Part shown: positions 8,414-17,850 of the stretch, piece by piece
Layout of the letters: each line of letters opens with the position of its first letter
How positions within the stretch are numbered: position 1 is the first letter of the stretch
Origin: Prochlorococcus sp. AG-363-P06
Lineage (GTDB): Bacteria > Cyanobacteriota > Cyanobacteriia > PCC-6307 > Cyanobiaceae
Direction of reading: 5' to 3'
Length of the DNA stretch: 58,454 nucleotides
NCBI GenBank assembly: GCA_003280025.1
Contig: QCGD01000010.1
Span: 1 to 58,454, forward strand
Notes under the pieces: model-generated
What the model was told of the DNA's origin: nothing
Database searches by the model: none
What the model saw: only the letters and a program-made list of their open reading frames with translations
Translations under genes and position numbers: made by a program

Positions 8414-11320
8414 ATGAAATCAAAAGTTTTAGATTCTTTTATAGATAGACACCTTGGTTTGCGAGATATTGATGAGCAAAACATGCTAAGAAAACTTGGC
8501 TTTAATAATATTGATGAATTTATAGATAAAGTTATTCCTGAAGAAATTCAATTAAAAGATAAATCTTCTCAATTATTACCCCAAGGTTGCTCTGAAGCAG
8601 CAGCTTTGAATGAATTGGAAAAAATTGCTAATAAAAATATTAAGAAGAGATCCTTAATTGGACTTGGTTATTACGATAATTATCTGCCTAAAGTAATACA
8701 AAGGCATGTTTTGGAAAATCCAAGATGGTATACATCATATACACCTTATCAAGCAGAAATATCACAAGGAAGATTAGAAGCCTTATTTAATTTTCAAACC
8801 ATAATTTGTGAGCTCACTGGTTTTTCTGTTGCTAATGCATCCCTTTTAGATGAGGCAACAGCTGCCTCAGAAGCCATGGCAATGAGTTTTGCTGCAAGAA
8901 AAAATAAATCTGCGAATGTTTTCTTAGTAGAGGCAAATGTTTTTGATCATAGTTTTAATGTTCTTTTGACTAGAGCAAAACCTTTGGGAATTACCTTAAA
9001 GCGTTTTAATCAAAAAGATTTGCCGAATTATAATGATGTATTTGGAATTTTGATACAATTGCCTGGGAAAAATGGCGAATTATTTGATCCAGAATTTTTA
9101 ATATCCCAAGCACATAGATCAGAAATTCTTGTGACAGCAATAATTGATCCCCTTGCGCAAGTTTTAATAAAACCAATTGCTCAATTCGGTGTAGATGTTG
9201 CAGTGGGGAGTATGCAAAGATTTGGAGTCCCAATGGGTTTTGGCGGCCCTTATGCAGCATTTTTTGCGTGCAGTGAAAAATATAAAAGACTCATACCTGG
9301 AAGAATTGTTGGACAAACACTATCTAAAAATGGAGAAAAATCTCTTAGATTGGCATTGCAAACAAGAGAACAACATATAAGAAGAGAGAAGGCTACAAGT
9401 AATATTTGTACTGCTCAATCTTTGCTAGCAATAATTTCTTCTTTTTATGCTATTTATCATGGATCAGCAGGGTTAACAAAAATTGCAAAGAGATTAGTAA
9501 AGTTAAGAATTAACCTGGAATCATGTTTGTCTGAATTAGGGTTTGAGATTCCTGATGGCAGTAGGTTTGATAGTTTTGATGTTTATTCTGAAGAATCTGA
9601 AAAGATTCATAATGAGGCCCTAAAACACGGATATAACCTAAGGATTTTGCCTGTAGGATCAACAATTGAAGATTCAACTGGTTTTGGTATATCTCTTGAT
9701 GAGCTTAGTGATGAAAAAGAAATAAATCAAATCTTAGTTTTCATAGCAAATGCTATTGGTAAAACAGAAGAGTTAAAGGAAATTTCATTTGAAAAGTGTT
9801 TTCTTATAGAGAGCATACCTTTGAGAAATGATGCATGGATGAAGCAAGAAATATTTACAAACTATCAAAGTGAAACTGAGTTAATGAGATACATATTTCG
9901 ACTTGCTGAAAAAGATTTTTCTTTAGTGGATGGAATGATGCCATTAGGAAGCTGTACTATGAAATTAAATTCTGCAGCAGAATTAAGTCCAGTTTCTTGG
10001 ACAAATTTGTCCTCAATCCATCCTTTTTCGCCTGAGAATCAAACTAAAGGCTATGCACAAATAATATCTGATCTTGAGAAATGGATAAGTGAAATTGTAG
10101 GTTTGAAATCAGTTTCTTTTCAACCCAACGCTGGTTCTCAAGGAGAGTTTGCAGGTTTATTAGCAATAAAATCTTATTTCGAATCAAAAGGTGATTTTTC
10201 TAGAAAAAAATGTTTAATTCCTAAAAGTGCGCATGGAACAAATCCAGCTAGTGCAGTTATGGCTGGCTTTAATGTAGTAACTATTGCATGTGATGCTGAA
10301 GGTAATATTGATTTTCAAGATTTGTTGGAAACGGTTCAGAAATTTGATAAACATGTTGGTGCTCTAATGTTGACTTATCCTTCTACTCATGGAGTTTTTG
10401 AATTACAAATAAAACAAATATGTGATTTAATTCACTCTGTTGGGGGATTCGTTTATTTAGATGGCGCTAATCTCAACGCTCAGGTTGGATTATGTAAAGC
10501 TGGTAATTATGGTGTAGATGTTTGTCATTTGAATTTGCACAAGACATTTTGTATTCCACATGGAGGAGGAGGTCCCGGAGTAGGTCCAGTTGCTGCATCA
10601 GAGACTTTAAGTCCATTCCTCCCTACTCATTCATTAAAAGCAAATGATGATTCTCATCAACAATATTCTGTTTCTTCCGCTCAGTTTGGAAGTGCCAGTA
10701 TTCTTCCAATCAGTTGGATGTATATCAAAATGATTGGTCTAAGTGGTTTAAGGAAAGCAACTGCGCATGCAATTCTGTCTGCTAATTATATTGCTTATTC
10801 CTTAAAGCATAAATTTAAGATCCTCTACAAAGGAAAAAATAATTATGTTGCGCATGAATGTATTCTTGATTTTCGGGATTTAAAATCCAAAACTGGGTTG
10901 AGTGTAAATGATTTAGCGAAACGATTAATAGACTATAGCTTTCATGCGCCAACAATAAGTTGGCCTGTTCCGGAAACTGTAATGATAGAGCCTACTGAAA
11001 GTGAGAACTTGAAAGAATTAGATAGGTTTTGCGAAGCTATGCTCCTAATAGGTGAAGAAATTAATGAAATAGAAAATAATCTTGATTTAAGAAATAATAA
11101 TGTAATCAGCAATTCCCCTCATACAATTAAAGAGTTGATTTCTGATAATTGGAATTACCCATATTCAAAAGAAAAAGCTTCTTTCCCTTACGTAACCAAA
11201 TCTAATATCAAGTTTTGGTCTTCAGTTTCTCGAATTAATAATGCTTATGGTGATAGGAATTTAATTTGTTCTTGTAATGTAAATGATAATGATCTAATTC
11301 AAGAGAAGAAATGTGCTTAA
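8414..11320 (+). CDS. gcvP: GcvP, glycine dehydrogenase (decarboxylating)
   Basis: GcvP is the PLP-dependent P protein that decarboxylates glycine and loads the aminomethyl group onto GcvH. It is the fused form (968 residues) with the N-terminal half containing HHRHLG-like RHLGLRD and YTPYQAEISQGRLEALFNFQT, and the C-terminal half with the PLP site NLHKTFCIPHGGGGPG; Lys710 is the probable Schiff-base residue. It is preceded by gcvH on the same strand. No riboswitch-like structure is apparent in the short gap between the two genes. Confidence 0.97.
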   Translation: MKSKVLDSFIDRHLGLRDIDEQNMLRKLGFNNIDEFIDKVIPEEIQLKDKSSQLLPQGCSEAAALNELEKIANKNIKKRSLIGLGYYDNYLPKVIQRHVLENPRWYTSYTPYQAEISQGRLEALFNFQTIICELTGFSVANASLLDEATAASEAMAMSFAARKNKSANVFLVEANVFDHSFNVLLTRAKPLGITLKRFNQKDLPNYNDVFGILIQLPGKNGELFDPEFLISQAHRSEILVTAIIDPLAQVLIKPIAQFGVDVAVGSMQRFGVPMGFGGPYAAFFACSEKYKRLIPGRIVGQTLSKNGEKSLRLALQTREQHIRREKATSNICTAQSLLAIISSFYAIYHGSAGLTKIAKRLVKLRINLESCLSELGFEIPDGSRFDSFDVYSEESEKIHNEALKHGYNLRILPVGSTIEDSTGFGISLDELSDEKEINQILVFIANAIGKTEELKEISFEKCFLIESIPLRNDAWMKQEIFTNYQSETELMRYIFRLAEKDFSLVDGMMPLGSCTMKLNSAAELSPVSWTNLSSIHPFSPENQTKGYAQIISDLEKWISEIVGLKSVSFQPNAGSQGEFAGLLAIKSYFESKGDFSRKKCLIPKSAHGTNPASAVMAGFNVVTIACDAEGNIDFQDLLETVQKFDKHVGALMLTYPSTHGVFELQIKQICDLIHSVGGFVYLDGANLNAQVGLCKAGNYGVDVCHLNLHKTFCIPHGGGGPGVGPVAASETLSPFLPTHSLKANDDSHQQYSVSSAQFGSASILPISWMYIKMIGLSGLRKATAHAILSANYIAYSLKHKFKILYKGKNNYVAHECILDFRDLKSKTGLSVNDLAKRLIDYSFHAPTISWPVPETVMIEPTESENLKELDRFCEAMLLIGEEINEIENNLDLRNNNVISNSPHTIKELISDNWNYPYSKEKASFPYVTKSNIKFWSSVSRINNAYGDRNLICSCNVNDNDLIQEKKCA

Positions 11321-11449
11321 CAGACTAGCACCTTTATATTTTCTAAGTTAATATCAATTTGAATAAAAATTTAATATTTTTTAAAGAAATTTTTTTAAAT
11401 TTTATTATTATCATATTCAAGCATCAAATTTTTTGGGGTATTTGAAGCT

Positions 11450-11698
11450 ATGAGCAAAGAATCTAAATCTGGTAATGTTAAACACTTACCAATTAACAAT
11501 TTGGACTTACCAAATTTTGTAAATAATTCCTCAGAGAATAATTCAAAAGTCTTCTCTCCAGAAGGAACAAATGTTATAAGAGTACCTTTTGGTAAACGAT
11601 TTTCAAAGAAACAGAGACCTGAAAAGAATCAAAGAATTGCTACTTTAATCTTGCCGATAAGTTCTTACAATAGTCCTACACCCCCACATGTTGCTTAA
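11450..11698 (+). CDS. small orphan protein, 82 residues
   Basis: I do not recognise this protein. It is hydrophilic, with an Asn/Ser-rich first half, a central VIRVPFGKRFSKKQRPEK basic stretch and a Pro-rich end (TPPHVA). There is no signal peptide, membrane segment or Cys. It has a plausible ATG preceded by an AT-rich 129-base gap after gcvP and ends six bases before the convergent sqdX gene. It could be a small picocyanobacterium-specific protein; coding status rests on the frame, its position between oriented genes and normal local codon use. Confidence 0.6.
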   Translation: MSKESKSGNVKHLPINNLDLPNFVNNSSENNSKVFSPEGTNVIRVPFGKRFSKKQRPEKNQRIATLILPISSYNSPTPPHVA

Positions 11699-11704
11699 AT
11701 TAAT

Positions 11705-12844
11705 TTAGTTTTGATCTATACCTTTTAGTGTTTTTGAATAATAATTTTGTAATTGCAAAGTTGCTTGATTCCAGTCCCATTTTTCAGCTTCATTTCTTGC
11801 TTCTTTTCTCATAAATTCTCTTTTGTCTTTGTTTTCTAGAATTTTTTTTGTAGCTTCAATTAAGCTTTGTTCTCCATTGTCTTTTTCATCAGGATCATAT
11901 AAACAACCGTTAATACCATCGCTAATAATATCGGGTATGCCTCCTTTATTTGCTCCGATTACGGGACATCCCGCCGCCATTGCTTCTAATAGAACTAATC
12001 CAAGTGTTTCTGTACTTGAAGGAAATAAAAATATGTCTCCAGAGGCATAAGCGCTGGCAAGTTCATCGCCAGATAAATATCCTATGAAATTAGTCTTGGT
12101 ATTTTCGAAGATTTTTTCAAGCTGGTTTCTATATGGTCCGTCACCTACAAGTGCTAGACATGCATTAGGAATACTTTCTAAAACTGGTTTTATTCTCTCA
12201 ATTTGCTTTTCTGCTGATAACCTTCCTACATAAATCAATAGATAATTAGCATCCTTATATTTCCCAAATAATTTTTCTCTCATTTTCTCACTTCTTAAAT
12301 CTGGTCGGAAACTGAAAGTATCTACTCCCCTTTGCCATAGAGCAGTCCTTTGAATACCTTTATCTTTTAACTCATTTACCATAGCTGTGGAAGTACATAA
12401 ATTTAATAAGGCTTGATTGTGAGCTGCTTTTAGTAATTCCCATAAAAGTGGCTCCAACATACCCATACCGTAGTGTTCAAGATATTTAGGAAGATGAGTA
12501 TGATAGCTTGCAATTAAAGGAATATTATTTGTTTTCGCTAACCATATACCACCTAACCCAAGTACAGCTGGATTAACAACATGTATTAAGTCTGGTTTGA
12601 ATGATTCTAACTTATCTGAAACTGCAGGGCCTGGCAGGCCAAGTTTCAACTCTGGGTATAAGGGTAATGGCATTGCAGCCACTCCAACTACAGTTGCTCC
12701 CATATATGAATCTGGACATCCCTCAGGACAAAAAACTATAACTTCATCGCCATTTTTTATTAAAAATTCGATAGTTTTAGTCAGTCTTGTTACTATGCCA
12801 TCAACTTTAGGTAAAAAAGTTTCAGTAAACAATGCAATTTTCAC
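11705..12844 (-). CDS. sqdX: SqdX, sulfoquinovosyltransferase
   Basis: SqdX is the GT4-family glycosyltransferase that moves sulfoquinovose from UDP-sulfoquinovose to diacylglycerol, completing the sulfolipid SQDG. The protein begins MKIALFTETFLPKVDG, typical of the family, and has the GT-B nucleotide-sugar region with YVGRLSAEKQIE near residue 209, FPSSTETLGLVLLEAMAAGCPV near 285 and a following ANKGGIPD. The length of 379 residues matches. It follows sqdB with a 27-base gap on the same strand, which confirms the pathway assignment. Confidence 0.93.
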   Translation of the reverse strand: MKIALFTETFLPKVDGIVTRLTKTIEFLIKNGDEVIVFCPEGCPDSYMGATVVGVAAMPLPLYPELKLGLPGPAVSDKLESFKPDLIHVVNPAVLGLGGIWLAKTNNIPLIASYHTHLPKYLEHYGMGMLEPLLWELLKAAHNQALLNLCTSTAMVNELKDKGIQRTALWQRGVDTFSFRPDLRSEKMREKLFGKYKDANYLLIYVGRLSAEKQIERIKPVLESIPNACLALVGDGPYRNQLEKIFENTKTNFIGYLSGDELASAYASGDIFLFPSSTETLGLVLLEAMAAGCPVIGANKGGIPDIISDGINGCLYDPDEKDNGEQSLIEATKKILENKDKREFMRKEARNEAEKWDWNQATLQLQNYYSKTLKGIDQN

Positions 12845-12871
12845 TTTCTTCAGGTAAGTACTTTAGAAATT

Positions 12872-14065
12872 TTAATTAGTCTTTATTGCTTCAGCTTGTT
12901 TTTTGGTCCAGGATGAAACACAAGGTATGCGTTTTAAATCACATCTCTTAGAGTATTTTTTAGCAACTTCTACAACTTCTTCTAATAAGCCATTATCAAG
13001 AGTTGTTGGGTTTAAACCTAATTCTATAAAGCATTTATTATCAACTATCAAATCATTTTCGACTGCTTCGTTCCTTGGATTTGGTAAATAGTTAATTTCT
13101 GCGCCTGTTAGAGATGCAACTTTTTTTGCTAGTTCTCCAACTTGATGACTTTCAGTCATTTGATTAAAGATTTTTACTCTTTCTCCAGATTTTGGAGGAT
13201 TCTCAAGAGCAAGTTGTACGCATTTGACCGAATCTTTTATATGTATAAATGCTCTTGTTTGCCCTCCTGTTCCATGAACACTTAATGGATATCCAATGGC
13301 AGCTTGCATTAGAAATCTGTTGAGAACAGTTCCATAATCTCCGTCATAGTCAAATCTGTTTGTCAATCTAGGATCTTTCAAAGTTGCTTCTGTATTGGTC
13401 CCCCAAACAATTCCTTGATGCAGATCAGTGATTCTTACAAGATCATTTTTGTTGTAGTAAAGAAATAATAATTGATCTAAAGTTTTAGTCATATGGTAGA
13501 CACTGCCTGGACTCGCAGGGTGCAATATTTCTTCTTCAAAGCGGCTTCCATCTGGTTGAGGAACTTCAACTTTTAAATAACCTTCTGGAATTGTTGCACC
13601 TCTATGTGATCCATATCCATATACACCCATTGTTCCTAAATGTACAACATGAATATCTAAATTACTTTCTACTATTGCAGCAAGCAAATTATGAGTGCCA
13701 TTAACATTATTATCTACTGTATATCTTTTGGTGAAACTTGATTTCATCGAGTAGGGAGCTGCTCTTTGCTCAGCAAAATGGATAATTGAATCTGGTTTTT
13801 CCTCAATAAGCAAATTTAGTAATTTCTGATATTGTTTAGAGATATCCATATTCAGAAATCTCATAGGTTTTCCTCCAATCTCTTCCCATGCAGAAAGCCT
13901 TTCTGATATTGAAGAAATTGGAGTTAAAGATTCTACTTCAAGATCAATATCGATTTTTCTACGACTTAAGTTGTCGACAATAATTACATCATGATTTTGC
14001 TCTGCTAAATTCACCGCACAAGGCCAACCGCAAAAACCATCTCCGCCAAGAACAATAACTTTCAC
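12872..14065 (-). CDS. sqdB: SqdB, UDP-sulfoquinovose synthase
   Basis: SqdB converts UDP-glucose and sulfite to UDP-sulfoquinovose, the head-group donor for sulfolipid. It is an extended short-chain dehydrogenase: the NAD-binding motif GGDGFCGW is at residues 7-14, and the catalytic YxxxK is seen as YHMTK. The GVYGYGSHRGATIPEGY segment and DLHQGIVWGTNT are characteristic of SqdB. The length of 397 residues is normal. It leads a two-gene sqdB-sqdX unit; the 171-base gap upstream probably holds its promoter. Confidence 0.96.
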   Translation of the reverse strand: MKVIVLGGDGFCGWPCAVNLAEQNHDVIIVDNLSRRKIDIDLEVESLTPISSISERLSAWEEIGGKPMRFLNMDISKQYQKLLNLLIEEKPDSIIHFAEQRAAPYSMKSSFTKRYTVDNNVNGTHNLLAAIVESNLDIHVVHLGTMGVYGYGSHRGATIPEGYLKVEVPQPDGSRFEEEILHPASPGSVYHMTKTLDQLLFLYYNKNDLVRITDLHQGIVWGTNTEATLKDPRLTNRFDYDGDYGTVLNRFLMQAAIGYPLSVHGTGGQTRAFIHIKDSVKCVQLALENPPKSGERVKIFNQMTESHQVGELAKKVASLTGAEINYLPNPRNEAVENDLIVDNKCFIELGLNPTTLDNGLLEEVVEVAKKYSKRCDLKRIPCVSSWTKKQAEAIKTN

Positions 14066-14236
14066 TCAAAACTCCAGAAGTAATAGGGTCATAATATATT
14101 TATTAAATTACTACAGCATGCTTCCAAATTGCGAAGAAATATTGTAAAAAGTTTCAAATCTTTTTTCTTAATCCAAAAGATTTCTTTATAAAATATTGAT
14201 TTTTTAGGTAATGTACCTCTAACAGGTAATAGCAAA

Positions 14237-15031
14237 CTAAATTGAAATATTTTTTTTCGGGGAACTTGCTACTGCTAAACGTTGTTTTTCAATCCTCCCA
14301 GCGAGAAAAGCATACCTTCCTGCTTTTACTCCATAATTTATTGCTTTTGCCATTAGAGGTGGATTCTCAGCTAGCGCAATGGCGCTATTGATTAAAACAC
14401 CATCAGCTCCAAGTTCCATGGCTTGAGAAGCTTCACTAGGCACTCCAATGCCGGCATCAATTATCACTGGTACTTTGGCATTTTCAATAATTATGGATAT
14501 ATTTGATAAATTTAAAAGACCTTGTCCAGAACCAATTGGGGAGCCTAATGGCATTACAGTTGCACAACCTATCTCTTCTAGTTTTTTTGCAAGGATTGGG
14601 TCAGCATTGATATATGGGAGTACGAGAAAACCTTTTTTTATTAAAATTTCTGCTGCTTTAAGAGTCTCTATTGGATCTGGTAATAAATATTTTTTATCCG
14701 GTATTACTTCTAATTTAACAAAATTATTTTCCTCTTGACCTGATAATTTTGCTAGTTCCCTTCCTAACAAAGCTATTCTTATTGCTTCATCTGAATTTGT
14801 ACAGCCAGCTGTATTAGGAAGCATCCAGAATTTTTCCCAGTCAATTTTTTCTAATAAATTTTCTCCAGTTTGATTATTTTTAACTCTTCTTACTGCAACA
14901 GTTATAATTTCCGATTGTGAATTTGATAAACTTTTGACCATATCTTCTGTAGATCTGTATTTACCAGTCCCTACCATTAATCTATTTGTAAATTTTTTCC
15001 CTCCAATTTCTAATCTTGAATAATCTTTCAT
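14237..15031 (-). CDS. thiG: ThiG, thiazole synthase
   Basis: ThiG forms the thiazole phosphate ring of thiamin from deoxyxylulose phosphate, dehydroglycine or glycine imine, and ThiS thiocarboxylate. Segments [16 protein letters not shown] (with the Schiff-base lysine), [29 protein letters not shown] and [13 protein letters not shown] are all typical. The length of 264 residues is normal. It begins two bases after the ycf37 stop, so it is read from the rpmI-rplT-ycf37 side. Confidence 0.97.
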   Translation of the reverse strand: MKDYSRLEIGGKKFTNRLMVGTGKYRSTEDMVKSLSNSQSEIITVAVRRVKNNQTGENLLEKIDWEKFWMLPNTAGCTNSDEAIRIALLGRELAKLSGQEENNFVKLEVIPDKKYLLPDPIETLKAAEILIKKGFLVLPYINADPILAKKLEEIGCATVMPLGSPIGSGQGLLNLSNISIIIENAKVPVIIDAGIGVPSEASQAMELGADGVLINSAIALAENPPLMAKAINYGVKAGRYAFLAGRIEKQRLAVASSPKKNISI

Positions 15032-15033
15032 GC

Positions 15034-15591
15034 TTAGAATCCCTTATCTTTTAAACCTTTATAAGGGGTATAATCATTTCTTTTTTCTAATTCCTTAGTT
15101 TTTTTAAGTGCTGTTTTGTTGGAAGGGTCTATTAGTAAAACTTTTTGATAAGTTTCATATGCTAAGTCGTATTCAAGCAACCTTTGCTGTGCTGATGCAA
15201 GATTATTTAAAGCTACTGGATATTCTGGTAGAGATTTTATAGCAAAGTTATAGTGCTTTATAGCTTTTTTAAATTCATTTTGAGCTGCATAAGAGAAACC
15301 TAAAGCATTCTCGATGATAGCTTTGGCTTCAGCAGGTTCATTGTCATAAACTTCAACTGCTTTTAAAAAAGTTTTAGTTGCTTCATCATATAATCTTTTT
15401 TTAATTTGAACAGATCCAAATTCATATAATTCCGAAGCTTGAGTTAGAGCATCTAAACCTTTCTGTTCAAATTGTACGAAATTTAACTCTTCTTTTCTTG
15501 TCCTTAGAAATTGTCTAAACACAAAAATAGCAATTATTATTAATACTACAAATAGAATGATCAAATAGGATTGAAAGGAAGATATCTCCAT
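15034..15591 (-). CDS. ycf37: Ycf37-like TPR protein, photosystem I assembly/stability
   Basis: An N-terminal transmembrane helix (residues about 8-26) anchors a soluble domain with three tetratricopeptide repeats, about residues 50-165, including [20 protein letters not shown] and [20 protein letters not shown]. This is the layout of Ycf37, a thylakoid protein involved in PSI stability and trimer formation in cyanobacteria. It sits between rplT and thiG with a two-base gap to thiG. The Ycf37 name rests on similarity in length, anchor and repeat positions; a different TPR membrane protein is possible. Confidence 0.75.
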   Translation of the reverse strand: MEISSFQSYLIILFVVLIIIAIFVFRQFLRTRKEELNFVQFEQKGLDALTQASELYEFGSVQIKKRLYDEATKTFLKAVEVYDNEPAEAKAIIENALGFSYAAQNEFKKAIKHYNFAIKSLPEYPVALNNLASAQQRLLEYDLAYETYQKVLLIDPSNKTALKKTKELEKRNDYTPYKGLKDKGF

Positions 15592-15630
15592 TAATTTATT
15601 AAATTATTTTTTAAATTATATTGCTATTTT

Positions 15631-15978
15631 CTATTTGCTAACGGCAGATACTATTTTTTCGAAACATTGTGGATCACTTAAAGCTAATTGTGCAAGCATT
15701 TTTCTATTGAGAATTATGTCAGATGATTTCATGCCATTAATTAATTTGCTGTAGTTTGTTCCATTAATTCTGGCAGAAGCATTTATTCTAGAAATCCACA
15801 ATCTTCTAAAATCTCTTTTTCTTCTTCTTCTATCTCTATAAGCATTACAAAGAGCTTTCATTACTCTTTGATTTGCTGTTCTGAAAAGATTTTTGTTTCC
15901 TCCTCTAAAACCTTTTGCAAGATTTAGGATTTTGTTTCTTCTTTTTCTGGCTATGTTGCCTCTTTTTACGCGTGCCAT
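15631..15978 (-). CDS. rplT: 50S ribosomal protein L20
   Basis: L20 is an early-assembly 23S rRNA-binding protein. It shows the basic N-terminal helix [20 protein letters not shown], the [17 protein letters not shown] segment and NRKMLAQLA near the C-terminus. The length of 115 residues is standard. It follows rpmI by 17 bases. infC, often linked to these two genes, is elsewhere in this window (46118-46687). Confidence 0.98.
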   Translation of the reverse strand: MARVKRGNIARKRRNKILNLAKGFRGGNKNLFRTANQRVMKALCNAYRDRRRRKRDFRRLWISRINASARINGTNYSKLINGMKSSDIILNRKMLAQLALSDPQCFEKIVSAVSK

Positions 15979-15995
15979 AGATATATTTGAAAGAT

Positions 15996-16193
15996 TTATG
16001 CGTATGGAATCATTAATTTTACATTATCAGCATCTCTTTCATCAACAACAGCTTTAGTTGATAGATGCCTTTTTAATTTCGAGCTTTTATGATCAAGCAA
16101 ATGATTATGGAAAGCTCTTCTTCTCATAAATTTACCCGTAGCAGTTGCTTTAAATCTTTTTGCAGCAGATTTACGAGTTTTAAGTTTAGACAT
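15996..16193 (-). CDS. rpmI: 50S ribosomal protein L35
   Basis: This small basic ribosomal protein of 65 residues has the usual start ([15 protein letters not shown]), the [13 protein letters not shown] core and a short C-terminus. It heads the run rpmI-rplT-ycf37-thiG. A TATAAA-like element on the minus strand lies near 16230-16235 in the 91-base gap to the divergent SpoIID-like gene and could serve as its -10 element. Confidence 0.98.
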   Translation of the reverse strand: MSKLKTRKSAAKRFKATATGKFMRRRAFHNHLLDHKSSKLKRHLSTKAVVDERDADNVKLMIPYA

Positions 16194-16284
16194 TTAAGTC
16201 AGATATGTTTAATTAGGATAATCTAAACCTTTATATGCATTGGTGCAAATTAAAGTTTTAAATTGATAAGGAAAGCTATTACTT

Positions 16285-17823
16285 ATGCTCATTAGATTTA
16301 AATTTTTTTACATATTGTCAGGGTTTATTTTATTATCAGTAATCAACCCAATATTTTTATCTAATACTAATGCTGAAGAATCTTTAAAAATTGATCTTAA
16401 TAGGGAATTAAAAAAAGGAAGTTTTTTGATTGGTCTAAAAAAATATTTAGGAGGCACAAATGATAGTTTTTCTCAGAATAATATTATTACCTTTAGTACT
16501 GATAAAGGTTTCCTTAATTTGCATTCATTTAATGGCATTCAACATAAATCAAAAAATATCAATATTCTTTGGAAAGACATTCCGATTAAAACTCCATATA
16601 CTCTTGAAAGATTAGTCTTTGGTCCTTATGCAAGTTATGAATCTGCACAAAAACAAGCAAAGAATTTAACAAAAAAAGGATTTCAAGCTACTGTTGCATA
16701 TCCTAAAAATTGGGAAGTCTGGGTTCCATTTAAAAATAATCTCCCTAAGGATGAATCAAAATATAAACTTTCTAAAATAATTAATAAATCACAAATTATA
16801 CCTTTTCTAAAGAGCGAATATACGTTCAAACAACTTCAAGGACCAATATATATTTCTTCTAATGAAGATATAAAAATCAATAATATTAATTTTGGCAAAA
16901 GATTTTATTTAGCTAAAGATTCATATGGAACTTGGACATTGATTCAGCAAATTAAGTTTGATGATTACTTGCAAGGTGTTTTGCCATATGAAATAGGCCC
17001 ACATTCTCCTTTAGAAGCATTAAAAGCACAAGCAGTTATAGCTAGAACTTGGGCTATTTATAATGCTGGAAGATTTAGTATGGATAAATATCATTTATGC
17101 ATAACTACTCAATGCCAAGTTTATAAACCAACAAATATTGAAAATAAAAAAGTAACAAAAGCAATCAAAGACACTTCAAATTTAATAATCACATATAAAA
17201 ACCAACCAATTAATTCTTTTTACCATGGATCCAATGGTGGTTTATCAGCGACAGCAAGCGAGTCTTGGGAAATTGAAGATTTTTCCTATTTGAAAACAAA
17301 AATTGATAGTTCAAAATTATTAAAGAAATCTTTTAATATTCCATTGCAGAAAGATTCAGACTTGAATAAGTTTTTAGATTTTGAGAAAAAAGATTTTTAT
17401 GGAAGCAATCACTCTCTTTTTCGTTGGAACAAAAAAATTTCTAGTTTAACAATTGCAGATTATTTAATCAAAAAAAGATTTATCAATAAAAATGGAATTA
17501 TCTTGGATGTCAATGTCATTGAAAGAGGTCCGAGTGGAAGAGTTACAAAATTAGAAATTAAGGTGCAAAATTCAAATAAAAATATTGTTCTTGTCAAAGA
17601 TGAGATTCGACGAATATTGAGTTTTTTACCTAGTAATTTATTTACTATTAATAAATTAAATGATAATTTATGGCTTTTTAAAGGAGGAGGCTTCGGTCAT
17701 GGTGTAGGTTTGTCTCAATCAGGAGCAATTAAAATGGCTGAAATAGGATTCAATTATCAACAAATATTGAATCATTACTATCAAGGAACAAAACTTAAAA
17801 AAATTGAGATATTGTCTCGATGA
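16285..17823 (+). CDS. SpoIID/LytB-domain protein, probably exported
   Basis: The N-terminus has a basic start and a hydrophobic stretch (residues about 7-25) ending near SNTNAEES, consistent with a signal peptide or anchor. A SPOR-like region lies near residues 105-150 (VFGPYASYESAQKQAKNLTKKGF). The SpoIID domain follows, with YLQGVLPYEIGP, ALKAQAVIARTWA near residue 250, SFYHGSNGGLSA, and GGGFGHGVGLSQSGA near the C-terminus. SpoIID of Bacillus is a lytic transglycosylase acting on peptidoglycan; the activity of cyanobacterial members is inferred. It is followed at 27 bases by the glycosyltransferase gene. Confidence 0.88.
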   Translation: MLIRFKFFYILSGFILLSVINPIFLSNTNAEESLKIDLNRELKKGSFLIGLKKYLGGTNDSFSQNNIITFSTDKGFLNLHSFNGIQHKSKNINILWKDIPIKTPYTLERLVFGPYASYESAQKQAKNLTKKGFQATVAYPKNWEVWVPFKNNLPKDESKYKLSKIINKSQIIPFLKSEYTFKQLQGPIYISSNEDIKINNINFGKRFYLAKDSYGTWTLIQQIKFDDYLQGVLPYEIGPHSPLEALKAQAVIARTWAIYNAGRFSMDKYHLCITTQCQVYKPTNIENKKVTKAIKDTSNLIITYKNQPINSFYHGSNGGLSATASESWEIEDFSYLKTKIDSSKLLKKSFNIPLQKDSDLNKFLDFEKKDFYGSNHSLFRWNKKISSLTIADYLIKKRFINKNGIILDVNVIERGPSGRVTKLEIKVQNSNKNIVLVKDEIRRILSFLPSNLFTINKLNDNLWLFKGGGFGHGVGLSQSGAIKMAEIGFNYQQILNHYYQGTKLKKIEILSR

Positions 17824-17850
17824 GGAAAAAATACTTCGAATTTTAGTTTA

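Noticed and set aside
11695-11708. Perfect 12-base palindrome TAAATTAATTTA at the orphan/sqdX junction
   Set aside because: It has no loop and consists only of A and T, so it is expected by chance and cannot form a good hairpin.
14066-14236. Small RNA or terminator between thiG and sqdB (AGGTA-ATG-TACCT dyad)
   Set aside because: The stem is five pairs with no U-run on either strand; only weak promoter-like TATATT for sqdB is seen.
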